A stretch of 17,166 nucleotides of DNA from Candidatus Poseidonia sp. GTDB lineage: Archaea > Thermoplasmatota > Poseidoniia > Poseidoniales > Poseidoniaceae. Below the pieces are notes generated by a model, which had not been told where the DNA came from, ran no database searches, and saw only the letters and a list, made by a program, of their open reading frames with translations. A program made the translations under genes and the position numbers. Location of the stretch: assembly GCA_023254365.1 (NCBI GenBank), contig JALRLQ010000033.1:1-17166 (forward strand). Direction: 5' to 3'. Within the stretch, counting starts at the first letter, position 1; each line of letters starts with the position of its first letter. Positions 1 through 7,720 of this stretch are shown here, one piece after another.

Positions 1-1552
1 CTTCTTCGGATTCGGGCGGCGTAGCATTCCGTTCAATCGGGCTGTTCTCGGGGAACTCTTCGCCCTCGGAAGCATCAGGTCCTGTTTCGCGCCAGACCAA
101 ACGAACGGTTCGATTGTCCCAATCCGAGTTGACCACCTGATAGTCCCACGTTTCATTGTGCGTTGCGCCGACGCCTGCGCCATCAAAGAAATTGCCACCG
201 TTGATCCCCGTGATGTTGAACCACGATTCCTGGAAGATGACGTTGACGAGGAAGGCCTGCCCGGTTGCGTTGGTTTGCATGCCCGTGGTTTCGATGGCCC
301 GCACAACGCCAAACGAGCCTTGGACATCACCGGTCAGCACGCCGTCGACGTGCAAATCATCGATCACCGTCGTGCCGTTCTCAATCTTGGTGTGCAAATC
401 AAGGATGGTGCCGTTGACCTGAACGGAGGCGTTCTCTTCTGCATCCGCAAACCCAAACGTGCCTCCTCCGTACAATTCCTCAAGATGCTCGGTGCGAACC
501 CCGTCCTCCCATCGCTCCAAGGACGAGAAACCGTCCAAAGACACGTCGAGACGCGAACCTTCATCGATGAGGACAAAATCAGCCATGGCCTCGAATTGGG
601 TGTGTTGCAACACGCGAACGCCGTCGATATCGTGGTACTCAAAGTAAAACACGGCAAGGTCGCCGTCGATGTTCAACGAATCGTTTTCCGCACCGTCCTC
701 GCTGACATTGAGCGTGCCTGTCGCCTCGAGCAAGAGCCGTTCTCCAATCACCCCTTGGGCGAAAGACCTGTTCAGTTCGGCCTGCGAGACATCGGCATGA
801 ATCACCGTTTCGGTAGCGCCGTCAATGACCACCGTCTCAAGGTCGCCAAATCCACGAGCATCAAACACCTGATGGGTGAGGACACCACCGACAATGGTCT
901 CGTTCTTCCACACTTGGGTCAACACCAAGTCGAGGTCGGTCTGCCCGTCTTCGGTCGTTTCCAAGGTCTGGAAGGTTCCGTTGCCCAATTCCCATGAGGA
1001 CAACACCGCACCTACCCGTTCTTGCCATCCCTGACCGGTGAACACCAGAGAAAAGCGCTGCTCGCCCAAGCCATCGTTGTAATCCTGTTCGAGCGACCAT
1101 GTGCTGGAGACCATCACCTCGTGGTCGTCCATGGGCTGATTCCAAACACCAACCACGAAGGAACGGTCTTGTTGAACATCAACGGCTTCCCCGTCATGAC
1201 CGGTGATGTTGACGGTCAGGGTGACCTCATCGCCCCATTCCAATCCAGTATCAAAGGTCACCAGAGCGGTGCGATGGTCGTCCGCCGAGCCCCACACCGT
1301 CGATGAGGTGGAAGGGAGCAAGGTTCCGTTACGACGATGGTCAAGGTGCGTTTCAAACGTGTAGGTGCCGTTGTCTGAAAACGTGAGAAGGTACGCGTGA
1401 GCATTGGTGTCGTCGTCAACGCCAAGCCAGTGCACCGTGATGTCAACATGCGGCGTGGTTGAAGCATGGGCGTGGGCGGGAAGAAGCGAAACCATCAACA
1501 GCAGACTCAGCCACACCGAGCGGCCCCGACGTTCAGGTTTCATGGTCTCCAT
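1..1552 (-). CDS. Large secreted, sequon-rich protein (3' part missing)
   Basis: An uninterrupted minus-strand frame runs from an ATG at 1552 off the left edge, giving about 517 residues without a stop. The N-terminus (METMKPERRGRS, then a hydrophobic stretch ending LLPAHAHAS) is a convincing signal peptide. The remainder is soluble and beta-rich in appearance, with many T/V/D/N residues and aromatic turns, and no catalytic motif that I recognise. Sixteen N-X-S/T sequons (for example DNGT, VNIT, LNVS, HNET, DNRT) suggest an N-glycosylated cell-surface or extracellular protein. The last visible part is rich in Glu, Pro and Ser, like a linker before a missing C-terminal anchor or domain. GGGGAG nine bases before the 1552 ATG is a fair ribosome-binding site; an ATG at 1543 is the alternative start. 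It lies 41 bases after the DHS-family gene and may be co-transcribed. The function is unknown. Confidence 0.8.
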   Translation of the reverse strand, partial: METMKPERRGRSVWLSLLLMVSLLPAHAHASTTPHVDITVHWLGVDDDTNAHAYLLTFSDNGTYTFETHLDHRRNGTLLPSTSSTVWGSADDHRTALVTFDTGLEWGDEVTLTVNITGHDGEAVDVQQDRSFVVGVWNQPMDDHEVMVSSTWSLEQDYNDGLGEQRFSLVFTGQGWQERVGAVLSSWELGNGTFQTLETTEDGQTDLDLVLTQVWKNETIVGGVLTHQVFDARGFGDLETVVIDGATETVIHADVSQAELNRSFAQGVIGERLLLEATGTLNVSEDGAENDSLNIDGDLAVFYFEYHDIDGVRVLQHTQFEAMADFVLIDEGSRLDVSLDGFSSLERWEDGVRTEHLEELYGGGTFGFADAEENASVQVNGTILDLHTKIENGTTVIDDLHVDGVLTGDVQGSFGVVRAIETTGMQTNATGQAFLVNVIFQESWFNITGINGGNFFDGAGVGATHNETWDYQVVNSDWDNRTVRLVWRETGPDASEGEEFPENSPIERNATPPESEE

Positions 1553-1593
1553 GTGGAAGGGCTCCCCTTCAAGACTTTGGGTGGCGTGCCTCA

Positions 1594-2553
1594 TCAAGCG
1601 TCCAAAACAAAACCAAAGATGAGCGGCAGGACGATGCTTGCATCGCTTTGGATGTTGAAACGAGGCGTGGCTGGACCCAGCTTCCCCCAGGTGATTTTTT
1701 CATTCGGTGGGGCGCCGGAGTAGCCACCGTACGAAGCGGTTGCATCCGTGATTTGAGCAAACCATGACCACAAGGGGATGTGCGTTTCCTCCAGGTCTTG
1801 GTGCAGCAAGGGCACGACGCAGATGGGAAAATCACCGGCGATGCCTCCACCAACCTGAAGGAATGCCAAGGGAGCGGTGTGCCCGCGATAAAATTCCATG
1901 AGCGCCGTCATGTAGTGAACACCACTCAACACGGTGGACGGCTTGACGATACCTTGTGAACATCGGGCGGCAAAGATGTTGCCGAGGGTCGAGTCTTCCC
2001 ATCCGGGGACGAAGAGGGGCAAGTCGACTTCAGCGGCAGCAAGCAACCAAGCGTTTGATGGGTCGGCTTGGTAGGCATCTTCGAGTTGGCCCGAACGCAG
2101 AAGGCGGTAGAGGAATTCATGCGGCAAATGGGAGGTGCCGTTGTCCGACGCTTCCTTCCATTCATCCAGAACATGGGCTTCAATGGCCCGAATGGCTTCT
2201 TCCTCGGGAATGCAGGTGTCCGTCACCCGGTTGAGGTGCCGGTTGAGCAGATCAACTTCGTCTTGAGGACCAAGGTCTTCGTAGTTGGGAATTTTTTCGT
2301 AATGGTGGTGGGCCACGAGGTTGAACACGTCCTCCTCAAGGTTGGCGCCGGTGCAGGAGATGGCCGCGATGTGCCCTGCACGAATCATGTCCGCCAAACT
2401 GCGCCCGATTTCTGCCGTGCTCATGGCACCGGCGAGCGTCAGGAACACTTTGCCGCCCTCTTCGAGCAACTGCGTCAAGGACGCACTCGCCCGTTGCAGT
2501 GTTCCAGCGTTGAAATGACGGTAGTGTTCGTTGACAAAGTCACGAACACCCAT
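1594..2553 (-). CDS. dys: Deoxyhypusine synthase family protein (DHS-like)
   Basis: This 319-residue protein belongs to the deoxyhypusine synthase fold family. Family enzymes move the aminobutyl group of spermidine, using NAD, onto the eIF5A lysine; some homologues instead transfer it to putrescine and make homospermidine. The active-site block near the C-terminus is clear: SGAPPNEKITWGK, with the catalytic Lys at about 291, Trp289 and Glu285, followed by DASIVLPL. An N-terminal NAD-binding part is visible as LAGAMSTAEIG and SCTGANLEEDVF. Two positions are unusual. The canonical KHHIANAN motif after the glycine run is replaced by GGGIAGDFPIC (from about 235), and Tyr278 stands where human DHS has Asp316. 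This resembles the bacterial DHS-like branch. The start follows GGAGCGTGAATCC inside the end of speD, and the 4-base gap implies translational coupling. The family is sure; the acceptor substrate is not. Confidence 0.88.
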   Translation of the reverse strand: MGVRDFVNEHYRHFNAGTLQRASASLTQLLEEGGKVFLTLAGAMSTAEIGRSLADMIRAGHIAAISCTGANLEEDVFNLVAHHHYEKIPNYEDLGPQDEVDLLNRHLNRVTDTCIPEEEAIRAIEAHVLDEWKEASDNGTSHLPHEFLYRLLRSGQLEDAYQADPSNAWLLAAAEVDLPLFVPGWEDSTLGNIFAARCSQGIVKPSTVLSGVHYMTALMEFYRGHTAPLAFLQVGGGIAGDFPICVVPLLHQDLEETHIPLWSWFAQITDATASYGGYSGAPPNEKITWGKLGPATPRFNIQSDASIVLPLIFGFVLDA

Positions 2554-2557
2554 GGAT

Positions 2558-2944
2558 TCACGCTCCCGTGAGGAAACGGTTGACTCGGTCCCGTCGTACC
2601 AGGTGCAGCTGGGGCGCTCCGAGCATCAACTGCTCGTGGATGAAATCAGCAATTTGTCCGGGGTCGGTGTCACCGCAGGTGAAACAGTCGAGGGCCAACA
2701 TGCCTCGGTCGGCATAGTGATGCGCCGTGATGTGGCTTTCATCGATGAGAACCACGGCCGCAAAACCGGGAGGAGAGGTGGACCCGTCAAAAGGAACAAC
2801 ATGCGAATGCACCTCCGTTGCTGGACTCTGCGCTACGGCATCCCGCATGATGGAGAGGACCCACGCATGAGCATCGTCCATTTCGAAAAACGCACCCGTG
2901 TAGTCAACGAAGACATGCGCACCCTTGATCTGGTGTGTCGACAT
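2558..2944 (-). CDS. speD: S-adenosylmethionine decarboxylase proenzyme (class 1b, pyruvoyl)
   Basis: The 128 residues match the small prokaryotic AdoMet decarboxylases. These self-cleave to generate a pyruvoyl group and supply decarboxylated AdoMet as aminopropyl donor for spermidine. The motif DESHITAHHY places cleavage between Glu69 and Ser70. His75 and Cys90 (CFTCG) match Thermotoga Ser63/His68/Cys83 with identical spacing, so processing and catalytic residues are all present. The start at 2944 is preceded by AGGGTGGAACC, an acceptable ribosome-binding site. It lies between speB and the DHS-family gene on the same strand, so the three form a polyamine unit. Some homologues of this class have been reported to decarboxylate arginine or ornithine instead, as in the arginine decarboxylase of Crenarchaeota. 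With agmatinase next door, and no other arginine decarboxylase in view, that alternative is possible. Confidence 0.93.
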   Translation of the reverse strand: MSTHQIKGAHVFVDYTGAFFEMDDAHAWVLSIMRDAVAQSPATEVHSHVVPFDGSTSPPGFAAVVLIDESHITAHHYADRGMLALDCFTCGDTDPGQIADFIHEQLMLGAPQLHLVRRDRVNRFLTGA

Positions 2945-2976
2945 GGTTCCACCCTGCGCTCCGCCGGAAACTTTCG

Positions 2977-3012
2977 CTTAAGAATATGCCGAAAAAACGG
3001 CTCCTTAAGAAT
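2977..3012. repeat. Paired CTTAAGAAT repeats around a small hairpin
   Basis: CTTAAGAAT occurs at 2977-2985 and again at 3004-3012, 27 bases apart. Between them GCCG-AAAAAA-CGGC (2988-3001) can form a short stem-loop. Because CTTAAG is itself a palindrome, the two copies can also pair with each other as an outer stem. The right copy contains the speB stop codon, and the block sits in the 60-base gap before speD. It could be an mRNA processing or termination element or a protein-binding site; no direct evidence distinguishes these. Confidence 0.45.
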
Positions 3013-3997
3013 CCGAAAAATAGGTGCACTGCGTACTATCGGATGACAAAACCATTGATTTTGTCCAGCGCCCTTCTTTGCGTGCCAGAAGGTGGGCTGC
3101 GACGATTTTTGCCGCCAAACAAGCAGCGGTAAATTGGGTCAATGGAGAATCGTGTTGCGCAACAATTTCATTCACATCGGCGCTGATGACCGTCGCCTTG
3201 GGGTTGGCGAAGAGCGTCTCGATGGTCTCTACGGCTTGCCAGTAACTCAAACCGCCGGGAACCGGCGTGCCGGTTGCTGGAACCAACGTACCGTCCAGCC
3301 CGTCAATATCCAATGTCAGGTGGACTGGCCCTTCGATGGAGGCCAGAGCATCCAACCAAGCACGCCATGCCTTTGCGCCGCGGTGTGGGTGCTGGGTCTC
3401 ACGGGCAAAGAACGTCGTGATACGAGCATCGGTTTGAATCCGTTCCGCTTCCTCCTGACTGTAGGCACGAATACCAGCCTGATACAACCGACCGATACCC
3501 ACGTCTAAACTTCGAGAAGCAGCACAGGCGTGGGAGTACACCTCGCCGTCGAGTTCTGAGCGAAGATCGGCGTGAGCGTCCAACTGAACGACCGTCAAGC
3601 GCTCGAGGTCGTTGGCCACCAGCGGGTGCCGATTCGCTGCGTGCATGATGGGAGGAAGAATGCCGTGCTCACCGCCCAAGAAAAGAGGAAACACGGTGCC
3701 GTCGTACCACGGGCGAGCGTGGTCAACCAGTTCATCCAATTGACCTCGAAGGGTGGCTGCAGAACCGTCCCAAACCGGGAGCGTCTTGAGCGTGGCATCA
3801 CCCGGGATGTCCTCGCCGAGGAGGTCGTCAAACAATTCCACTTGGCCGCTGGCTTCGATGCAAGCCCGAGGGCCATCGCACGCCCCCGAGCCGTAGGAGG
3901 TGGTAAGTTCGTAGGCCAAGGGAACCACGACGACATCGGGTTCACCGTCTGTTTGAGGAATGCCGAGGAATTGCCCCTCCTCAAACGCCTCGTTCAT
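3005..3997 (-). CDS. speB: Agmatinase / ureohydrolase family protein
   Basis: This 330-residue ureohydrolase should hydrolyse agmatine to putrescine and urea using a dinuclear Mn centre in the cytoplasm. The metal ligands are all visible: His111 in GGEHG, Asp140/His142/Asp144 in DAHAD, and Asp230/Asp232 in DIDGLDG, followed by ATGTPVPGGL. SADVNEI near the C-terminus corresponds to the family's ADVVEV block. DIDGLDG departs slightly from the common DIDxxDP. Arginase or formimidoylglutamase cannot be excluded from motifs alone, but speD and a DHS-family gene directly downstream favour agmatinase. The last roughly 18 residues (KSMVLSSDSTQ onward) look like a loose extension. No good ribosome-binding site precedes the ATG at 3997. 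A TATA-like box about 44 bases upstream suggests a short-leader transcript that begins the cluster. Confidence 0.9.
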   Translation of the reverse strand: MNEAFEEGQFLGIPQTDGEPDVVVVPLAYELTTSYGSGACDGPRACIEASGQVELFDDLLGEDIPGDATLKTLPVWDGSAATLRGQLDELVDHARPWYDGTVFPLFLGGEHGILPPIMHAANRHPLVANDLERLTVVQLDAHADLRSELDGEVYSHACAASRSLDVGIGRLYQAGIRAYSQEEAERIQTDARITTFFARETQHPHRGAKAWRAWLDALASIEGPVHLTLDIDGLDGTLVPATGTPVPGGLSYWQAVETIETLFANPKATVISADVNEIVAQHDSPLTQFTAACLAAKIVAAHLLARKEGRWTKSMVLSSDSTQCTYFSDS

Positions 3998-4035
3998 GGT
4001 GGTTCACGGAGGATGACCCCTTCATCATCCTGCCG

Positions 4036-4045
4036 ATTTTTTATA
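4036..4045 (-). promoter_or_regulatory. TATA-like box for the speB-speD-dys cluster
   Basis: Read on the minus strand, TATAAAAAAT lies with its centre about 44 bases before the speB ATG. A start about 25 bases downstream would leave a leader of roughly 19 bases. The divergent gene begins at 4178, so 3998-4177 is a two-way promoter region. On the plus strand the best candidate box is TTAATAT at 4099-4105, which is weaker. The rest of the gap shows nothing else I can support. Confidence 0.5.
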
Positions 4046-4177
4046 CATGTCCGGATATCGTGTTGAAAGGACGTGTTTCAAGAAATCACATGGAACAGTT
4101 AATATGGGTCGGAGTCCAATAAGAAATAGCAACGAGGACCGAAATTCGCGGTTCTCGGGCTGATGGGGGGCAAACAC

Positions 4178-4597
4178 ATGGGCATGACACTTGCAGAATT
4201 GACACGAGCCATTCAACAACACATTGACTTGGACATGGATGCAGAAGTCGCACAAGGCATGGCCGAGCATGCGTTGGGCTTTTTCGGATTTTACAATCGC
4301 ATCATTGACAATGCCCTTGAGCCCACCGACCGGAACCTGTTTTACATGTTCCAAGACTACGATTTGCTGACCACCGAATCCGAGGAAACCACGTTGTGGG
4401 ACGGCCGAGAGTGGCGCATTCACTACTGGAAGTTCAAGCCAGACCTACGAGAGCGCGTCGAAGCCTACATGCAGCGCAACCTTCAGGAAGAGGAAGTCGA
4501 TCCCTTTGCGGACATTTACGCCGGCGATGGAGCCAGCATTTGGACCCGCGAAGGAGAAAAAGTTGCCAACCCCAACGCTTTCACCTCAGATTGGTGA
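4178..4597 (+). CDS. Small conserved archaeal protein of unknown function
   Basis: This 139-residue soluble protein is acidic, with no signal peptide, membrane segment or cysteine cluster. It begins MGMTLAELTRAIQQHIDLDM and looks helical for the first 60 residues. A distinctive centre follows: IDNALEPTDRNLFYMFQDYDLL, then TTESEETTLWDGREW, then RIHYWKF. This pattern recalls small conserved proteins of Thermoplasmata and methanogens (possibly the family catalogued as DUF6015; from memory and unverified). It may be a compact winged-helix-like protein, which is a guess. I chose the ATG at 4178 because a G-rich stretch (GGGGGG) lies seven bases before it; an in-frame ATG at 4163 would add five residues. 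It is divergent from speB and followed 47 bases later by the M14 peptidase. Confidence 0.75.
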   Translation: MGMTLAELTRAIQQHIDLDMDAEVAQGMAEHALGFFGFYNRIIDNALEPTDRNLFYMFQDYDLLTTESEETTLWDGREWRIHYWKFKPDLRERVEAYMQRNLQEEEVDPFADIYAGDGASIWTREGEKVANPNAFTSDW

Positions 4598-4644
4598 ACA
4601 ACAGGCATGCAAGTGTTTTTGATTTGCAGGACCGAGGGAGGTCC

Positions 4645-6054
4645 ATGCGAGTAGCCATCAGCCTGGTTGTTTGCATGTTGCTTGGTGCACTGCCGCCAGC
4701 AGCAGCCCAATACGACCCGGCCCAAACACCAGTGTGGCCCGGAGAGCCCATCGACAGCCACGTGCATCTGACATGGGCCACCCTCACCATGGAGGTGAAC
4801 GAGTGGGCCAACGACCATCCTGACATCGTCGACCTCACCAGTGCGGGTGAATCGGAACTGGGCAAAACGCTCTGGGTCGTTCGCCTTTCGGACTGGTCCA
4901 TGGAGACCAAAGCCAACGGTTCGGCCAAGGAAATCGTCTACATCGATGGCGGACACCACGGCAACGAATACCTCGGTACGGCGCTGGCTTGGTTGACGGC
5001 AAAATGGTACATCAACGCCTGGAACGAAGGCAACGAAGAGGCCATACAAGTCCTTCAGAACACCGAGTTGCACGTGCTCATCATGCTCAACCCCGACGGC
5101 AACGACATCGACACCCGATGGAACATCAATCAAGTTGACCTGAATCGAAACTACGACCATTACTGGAACACCTGTCCGACCACACAACCCGGAAGCAGTG
5201 CCTTCAGCGAATCCGAGACCGCATCCAACTCAGCCTACATGAACGCCTACGTTACGGACGCCGACCTCTACGTGACCATGCACACCGGTGTGTGGATCAT
5301 GCTCTATCCGTGGGGGAAATGGCCCGAACAACCGCCCGACTGGGAGTTGTTTTGGCGTATTCGTGAAGATGTCCAAGCCAACGTCACCGACATCCCTATC
5401 CAGAACGCCAATCAAGGCCTCTACCCGAATTGCGGGACCAGCCGCGACTACGGTTACGGCATCATGGGCTTCCCCACGTTCACCTTCGAAACCGACGATG
5501 AGCAATTCGTGCCCGGCAGTTTCGAGAACCTGAACGAGCGTTTGGATGAAGAAATGGATGTCATGCGCTACCTCATCACCAACATTTGGTATTGGCGAGC
5601 TCGCCTTGACGTTCAATCCATCACCCTTGAGCAAGACGCCCTCACGCTGGACATCGTCAACCACGGAAGGGCTTCAACCGCCAACGCCAGCCTCGAATAC
5701 CATAGTGAGGAAGGCGAGGTCCTGTGGGCTTCGCCCTTGTTTGGTGTGAACGCCAGCAACGGCACGAAGGCTACGTTCAACGTCAACAGCAACGTGTTCA
5801 GCCCCGACGGGTATTGGAATCTCAACTACCAAAAGCGCGTGATCAACGCCGCTATTTGGGTCAACGAAACCGTGGACAGCAACACCACCGTCCTCGTGTT
5901 GGAAGAAGAAGGAGCCTTCCTTGTCGGTTACGGGTTGTTCAACCCTCTCTCAAGCCTTCTTTGCATCATCGGCATCTGTGTGTTCATCCAACCACGAACC
6001 TTACGAATGGCTGAGGGCGAGGAGGATGGACAAAATTCTCCCTGCGAGGTTTGA
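4645..6054 (+). CDS. Secreted, C-terminally anchored M14 zinc carboxypeptidase
   Basis: The 469-residue protein is an M14 (carboxypeptidase A-like) metallopeptidase that removes C-terminal residues from peptides. Residues 1-21 are a signal peptide ending PPAAA before Gln22. Zinc ligands are His105 and Glu108 in GHHGNE, and His213 in MHTG. NPDGN and VDLNRNYDHYW (Asn167-Arg168-Asn169) form the substrate carboxylate-binding region, and Glu282 in FTFETDD is the general base. A beta-rich domain with several N-glycosylation sequons (ANAS, VNAS, SNGT, VNET, SNTT) follows, then a membrane helix at about 430-448 and a short charged tail. The topology is type I, with the enzyme outside the cell. The frame stays open upstream to 4396, but the signal peptide and GGGAGG just before ATG 4645 fix the start. 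A predicted cytoplasmic aminopeptidase follows 35 bases later. Confidence 0.92.
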   Translation: MRVAISLVVCMLLGALPPAAAQYDPAQTPVWPGEPIDSHVHLTWATLTMEVNEWANDHPDIVDLTSAGESELGKTLWVVRLSDWSMETKANGSAKEIVYIDGGHHGNEYLGTALAWLTAKWYINAWNEGNEEAIQVLQNTELHVLIMLNPDGNDIDTRWNINQVDLNRNYDHYWNTCPTTQPGSSAFSESETASNSAYMNAYVTDADLYVTMHTGVWIMLYPWGKWPEQPPDWELFWRIREDVQANVTDIPIQNANQGLYPNCGTSRDYGYGIMGFPTFTFETDDEQFVPGSFENLNERLDEEMDVMRYLITNIWYWRARLDVQSITLEQDALTLDIVNHGRASTANASLEYHSEEGEVLWASPLFGVNASNGTKATFNVNSNVFSPDGYWNLNYQKRVINAAIWVNETVDSNTTVLVLEEEGAFLVGYGLFNPLSSLLCIIGICVFIQPRTLRMAEGEEDGQNSPCEV

Positions 6055-6089
6055 AGTGGGAGGAAGGGGTCGCACGCAGCGGCGATAAC

Positions 6090-7583
6090 ATGCAAGTGAC
6101 CATCAGTTCAGGAAACAACATCAACGGCACCCTCGTATTACCTCTTTTCCAAGGCGAGGAAGCCCTCCCCGAAATCGTTGAAGGCATCCCAGCAACCCTT
6201 CGTGTGCAGATTGACCGCGTGCTGGCTGATGGTGATTTCAAGGCCAAAGCAAACGCCACCATGACCCTCTTGGGAACCGAGGGCGGCAAAGCGATGCTCA
6301 TTGGACTCGGTAAGGAGGCCAAGGCCGACGTGCACGCCTACCGAGAAGCCGGTGCGACCGTCGTTGCCTCCTGCAAGAAGGTCCACGGCGACGAGTTGAC
6401 CGTTGTCTTCCACAACGCCGACCTCGCATCCATGGCCTCCTTCGCCGAGGGCATGATGCTGCGAGACTACAGCTACGACCTCTACAAGATGAAGAACGAA
6501 GACGATGAGAAAACCACCCTTTCTGCTCGTATCAACTGCAACGAAGGCGATGCAACAGCCCTTTCCGCTGCCATCGACCGAGCCGCCTCCATCGTGAGCG
6601 GGGTGCACCTTTCTCGAGACCTTGGCAACTGCCCACCCAACGACATGTACCCCATGGCGTTTGCAGAAAAGGCCGAACTCTGGGCCAAAGAGTACGACAA
6701 CGCCAAGGTGGAAGTCATCGATTACGAAGCAGCCAAGCGGCACGGCATGGGCGGCTTGGTGGCCGTCGGTATGGGGTCCTCTCGCAAGCCGTGCATGGTC
6801 ATCTTCACGCTGAACGGTGACCAGAAGGGCCGTCACCCCGTTCTCGTCGGCAAAGGCATCACCTTTGACACGGGCGGTATCTCACTCAAGCCTGGTGCCA
6901 ACATGGACGAAATGAAGTACGACATGGGCGGTTCCGCCACGGTGTTTGGCACCATGCAAGCCCTCGCATCCAGCGGGTACGCTGGCAAGGTGGTCGGCAT
7001 CACCTGCATGGCCGAAAACATGCCAGCCGCCAACGCACAACGCCCCGGTGACGTCATCACCACGCTTTCTGGAAAAACCATCGAAGTGCTCAACACCGAT
7101 GCCGAAGGTCGATTGGTGCTTTCCGACGGACTGTGGAAGGCTGGAACGGACTTCGACCCAGAATACATCGTTGACTTTGCGACCCTCACCGGTGCGTGTG
7201 TGGTCGCCCTCGGCCACGAAGCCACCGGCCTTTGGTCCAACGACGACGATTTCCGCTCCCGCATCCACGAAGCGGGCAACGACGTCGGAGAACTCGCCTG
7301 GCCCATGCCACTTCTGCCCGCCTTTGAGAAGGAAATGACCGATTCGAAGATCGCTGACACGCGAAACTTGGGAGCCGGCCGCTGGGGAGGTGCCAACACC
7401 GCCGCTGCCTTCCTCAAGCAGTTCGTGCCAAACCGTGGCGAAGGTGAGGATGCAGAACAAATCACCTGGGCCCACATGGACATCGCAGGGACCTACTGGG
7501 GCGCCAAGACCAACAAGATGGTCGGCCACGGTGCTACCGGCATCCACGTCCGCACCATGGTTCGCCTCATCACCGGCGAGTGA
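6090..7583 (+). CDS. pepA: Leucyl aminopeptidase (peptidase family M17)
   Basis: This 497-residue cytosolic aminopeptidase should release N-terminal residues, leucine preferentially, from peptides using two metal ions in a probable hexamer. The catalytic domain is intact. GKGITFDTGG supplies Lys255 and Asp260, MKYDMGG supplies Asp278, and NTDAEGRLVLSDG supplies Asp337, Glu339 and Arg341. This is the full E. coli PepA set (Lys270, Asp275, Asp293, Asp352, Glu354) with the same spacing. The N-terminal 160 residues are the less conserved M17 regulatory domain. I chose ATG 6090 (MQVTISSG); an in-frame TTG at 6051 would add 13 residues overlapping the stop of the M14 gene and is less likely. With the preceding carboxypeptidase it suggests uptake and breakdown of peptides. 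No C-terminal oddities were seen. Confidence 0.95.
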   Translation: MQVTISSGNNINGTLVLPLFQGEEALPEIVEGIPATLRVQIDRVLADGDFKAKANATMTLLGTEGGKAMLIGLGKEAKADVHAYREAGATVVASCKKVHGDELTVVFHNADLASMASFAEGMMLRDYSYDLYKMKNEDDEKTTLSARINCNEGDATALSAAIDRAASIVSGVHLSRDLGNCPPNDMYPMAFAEKAELWAKEYDNAKVEVIDYEAAKRHGMGGLVAVGMGSSRKPCMVIFTLNGDQKGRHPVLVGKGITFDTGGISLKPGANMDEMKYDMGGSATVFGTMQALASSGYAGKVVGITCMAENMPAANAQRPGDVITTLSGKTIEVLNTDAEGRLVLSDGLWKAGTDFDPEYIVDFATLTGACVVALGHEATGLWSNDDDFRSRIHEAGNDVGELAWPMPLLPAFEKEMTDSKIADTRNLGAGRWGGANTAAAFLKQFVPNRGEGEDAEQITWAHMDIAGTYWGAKTNKMVGHGATGIHVRTMVRLITGE

Positions 7584-7698
7584 TCCCCTTCGAAGTTCGC
7601 AGTTCCTTCAGACCAGCCGTCAGGCTCGGTTGGAATAACCTCAGCAGGAAGGACGTTTTGTCCAATCGTAATCTGCGCTGTCAACCGTTTTGCTTAGA

Positions 7699-7705
7699 TT
7701 TATAT
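7699..7705 (+). promoter_or_regulatory. TATA-like box for the chaperone genes
   Basis: TTTATAT sits in the 174-base gap after pepA and is the best archaeal TATA match there. Transcription would be expected to begin about 25 bases downstream, near 7725-7730, leaving a leader of about 30 bases before ATG 7758. A second weaker match (CTATACA, 7724-7730) lies within the palindrome. The upstream part of the gap (7584-7698) holds only a weak GGTT/AACC stem at 7629-7640. Confidence 0.5.
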
Positions 7706-7720
7706 GGGGTCGCTCCTTCG

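Noticed and set aside
158..997. Long plus-strand open frame (279 codons) opposite the secreted protein
   Set aside because: The minus-strand frame is open for over 1500 bases and starts with a signal peptide and a ribosome-binding site. The plus frame has no recognisable motif and reads as an antisense shadow.
6051..6089. TTG start extending pepA by 13 residues
   Set aside because: It overlaps the stop of the M14 gene and uses a weak start codon; ATG 6090 gives the normal family N-terminus.
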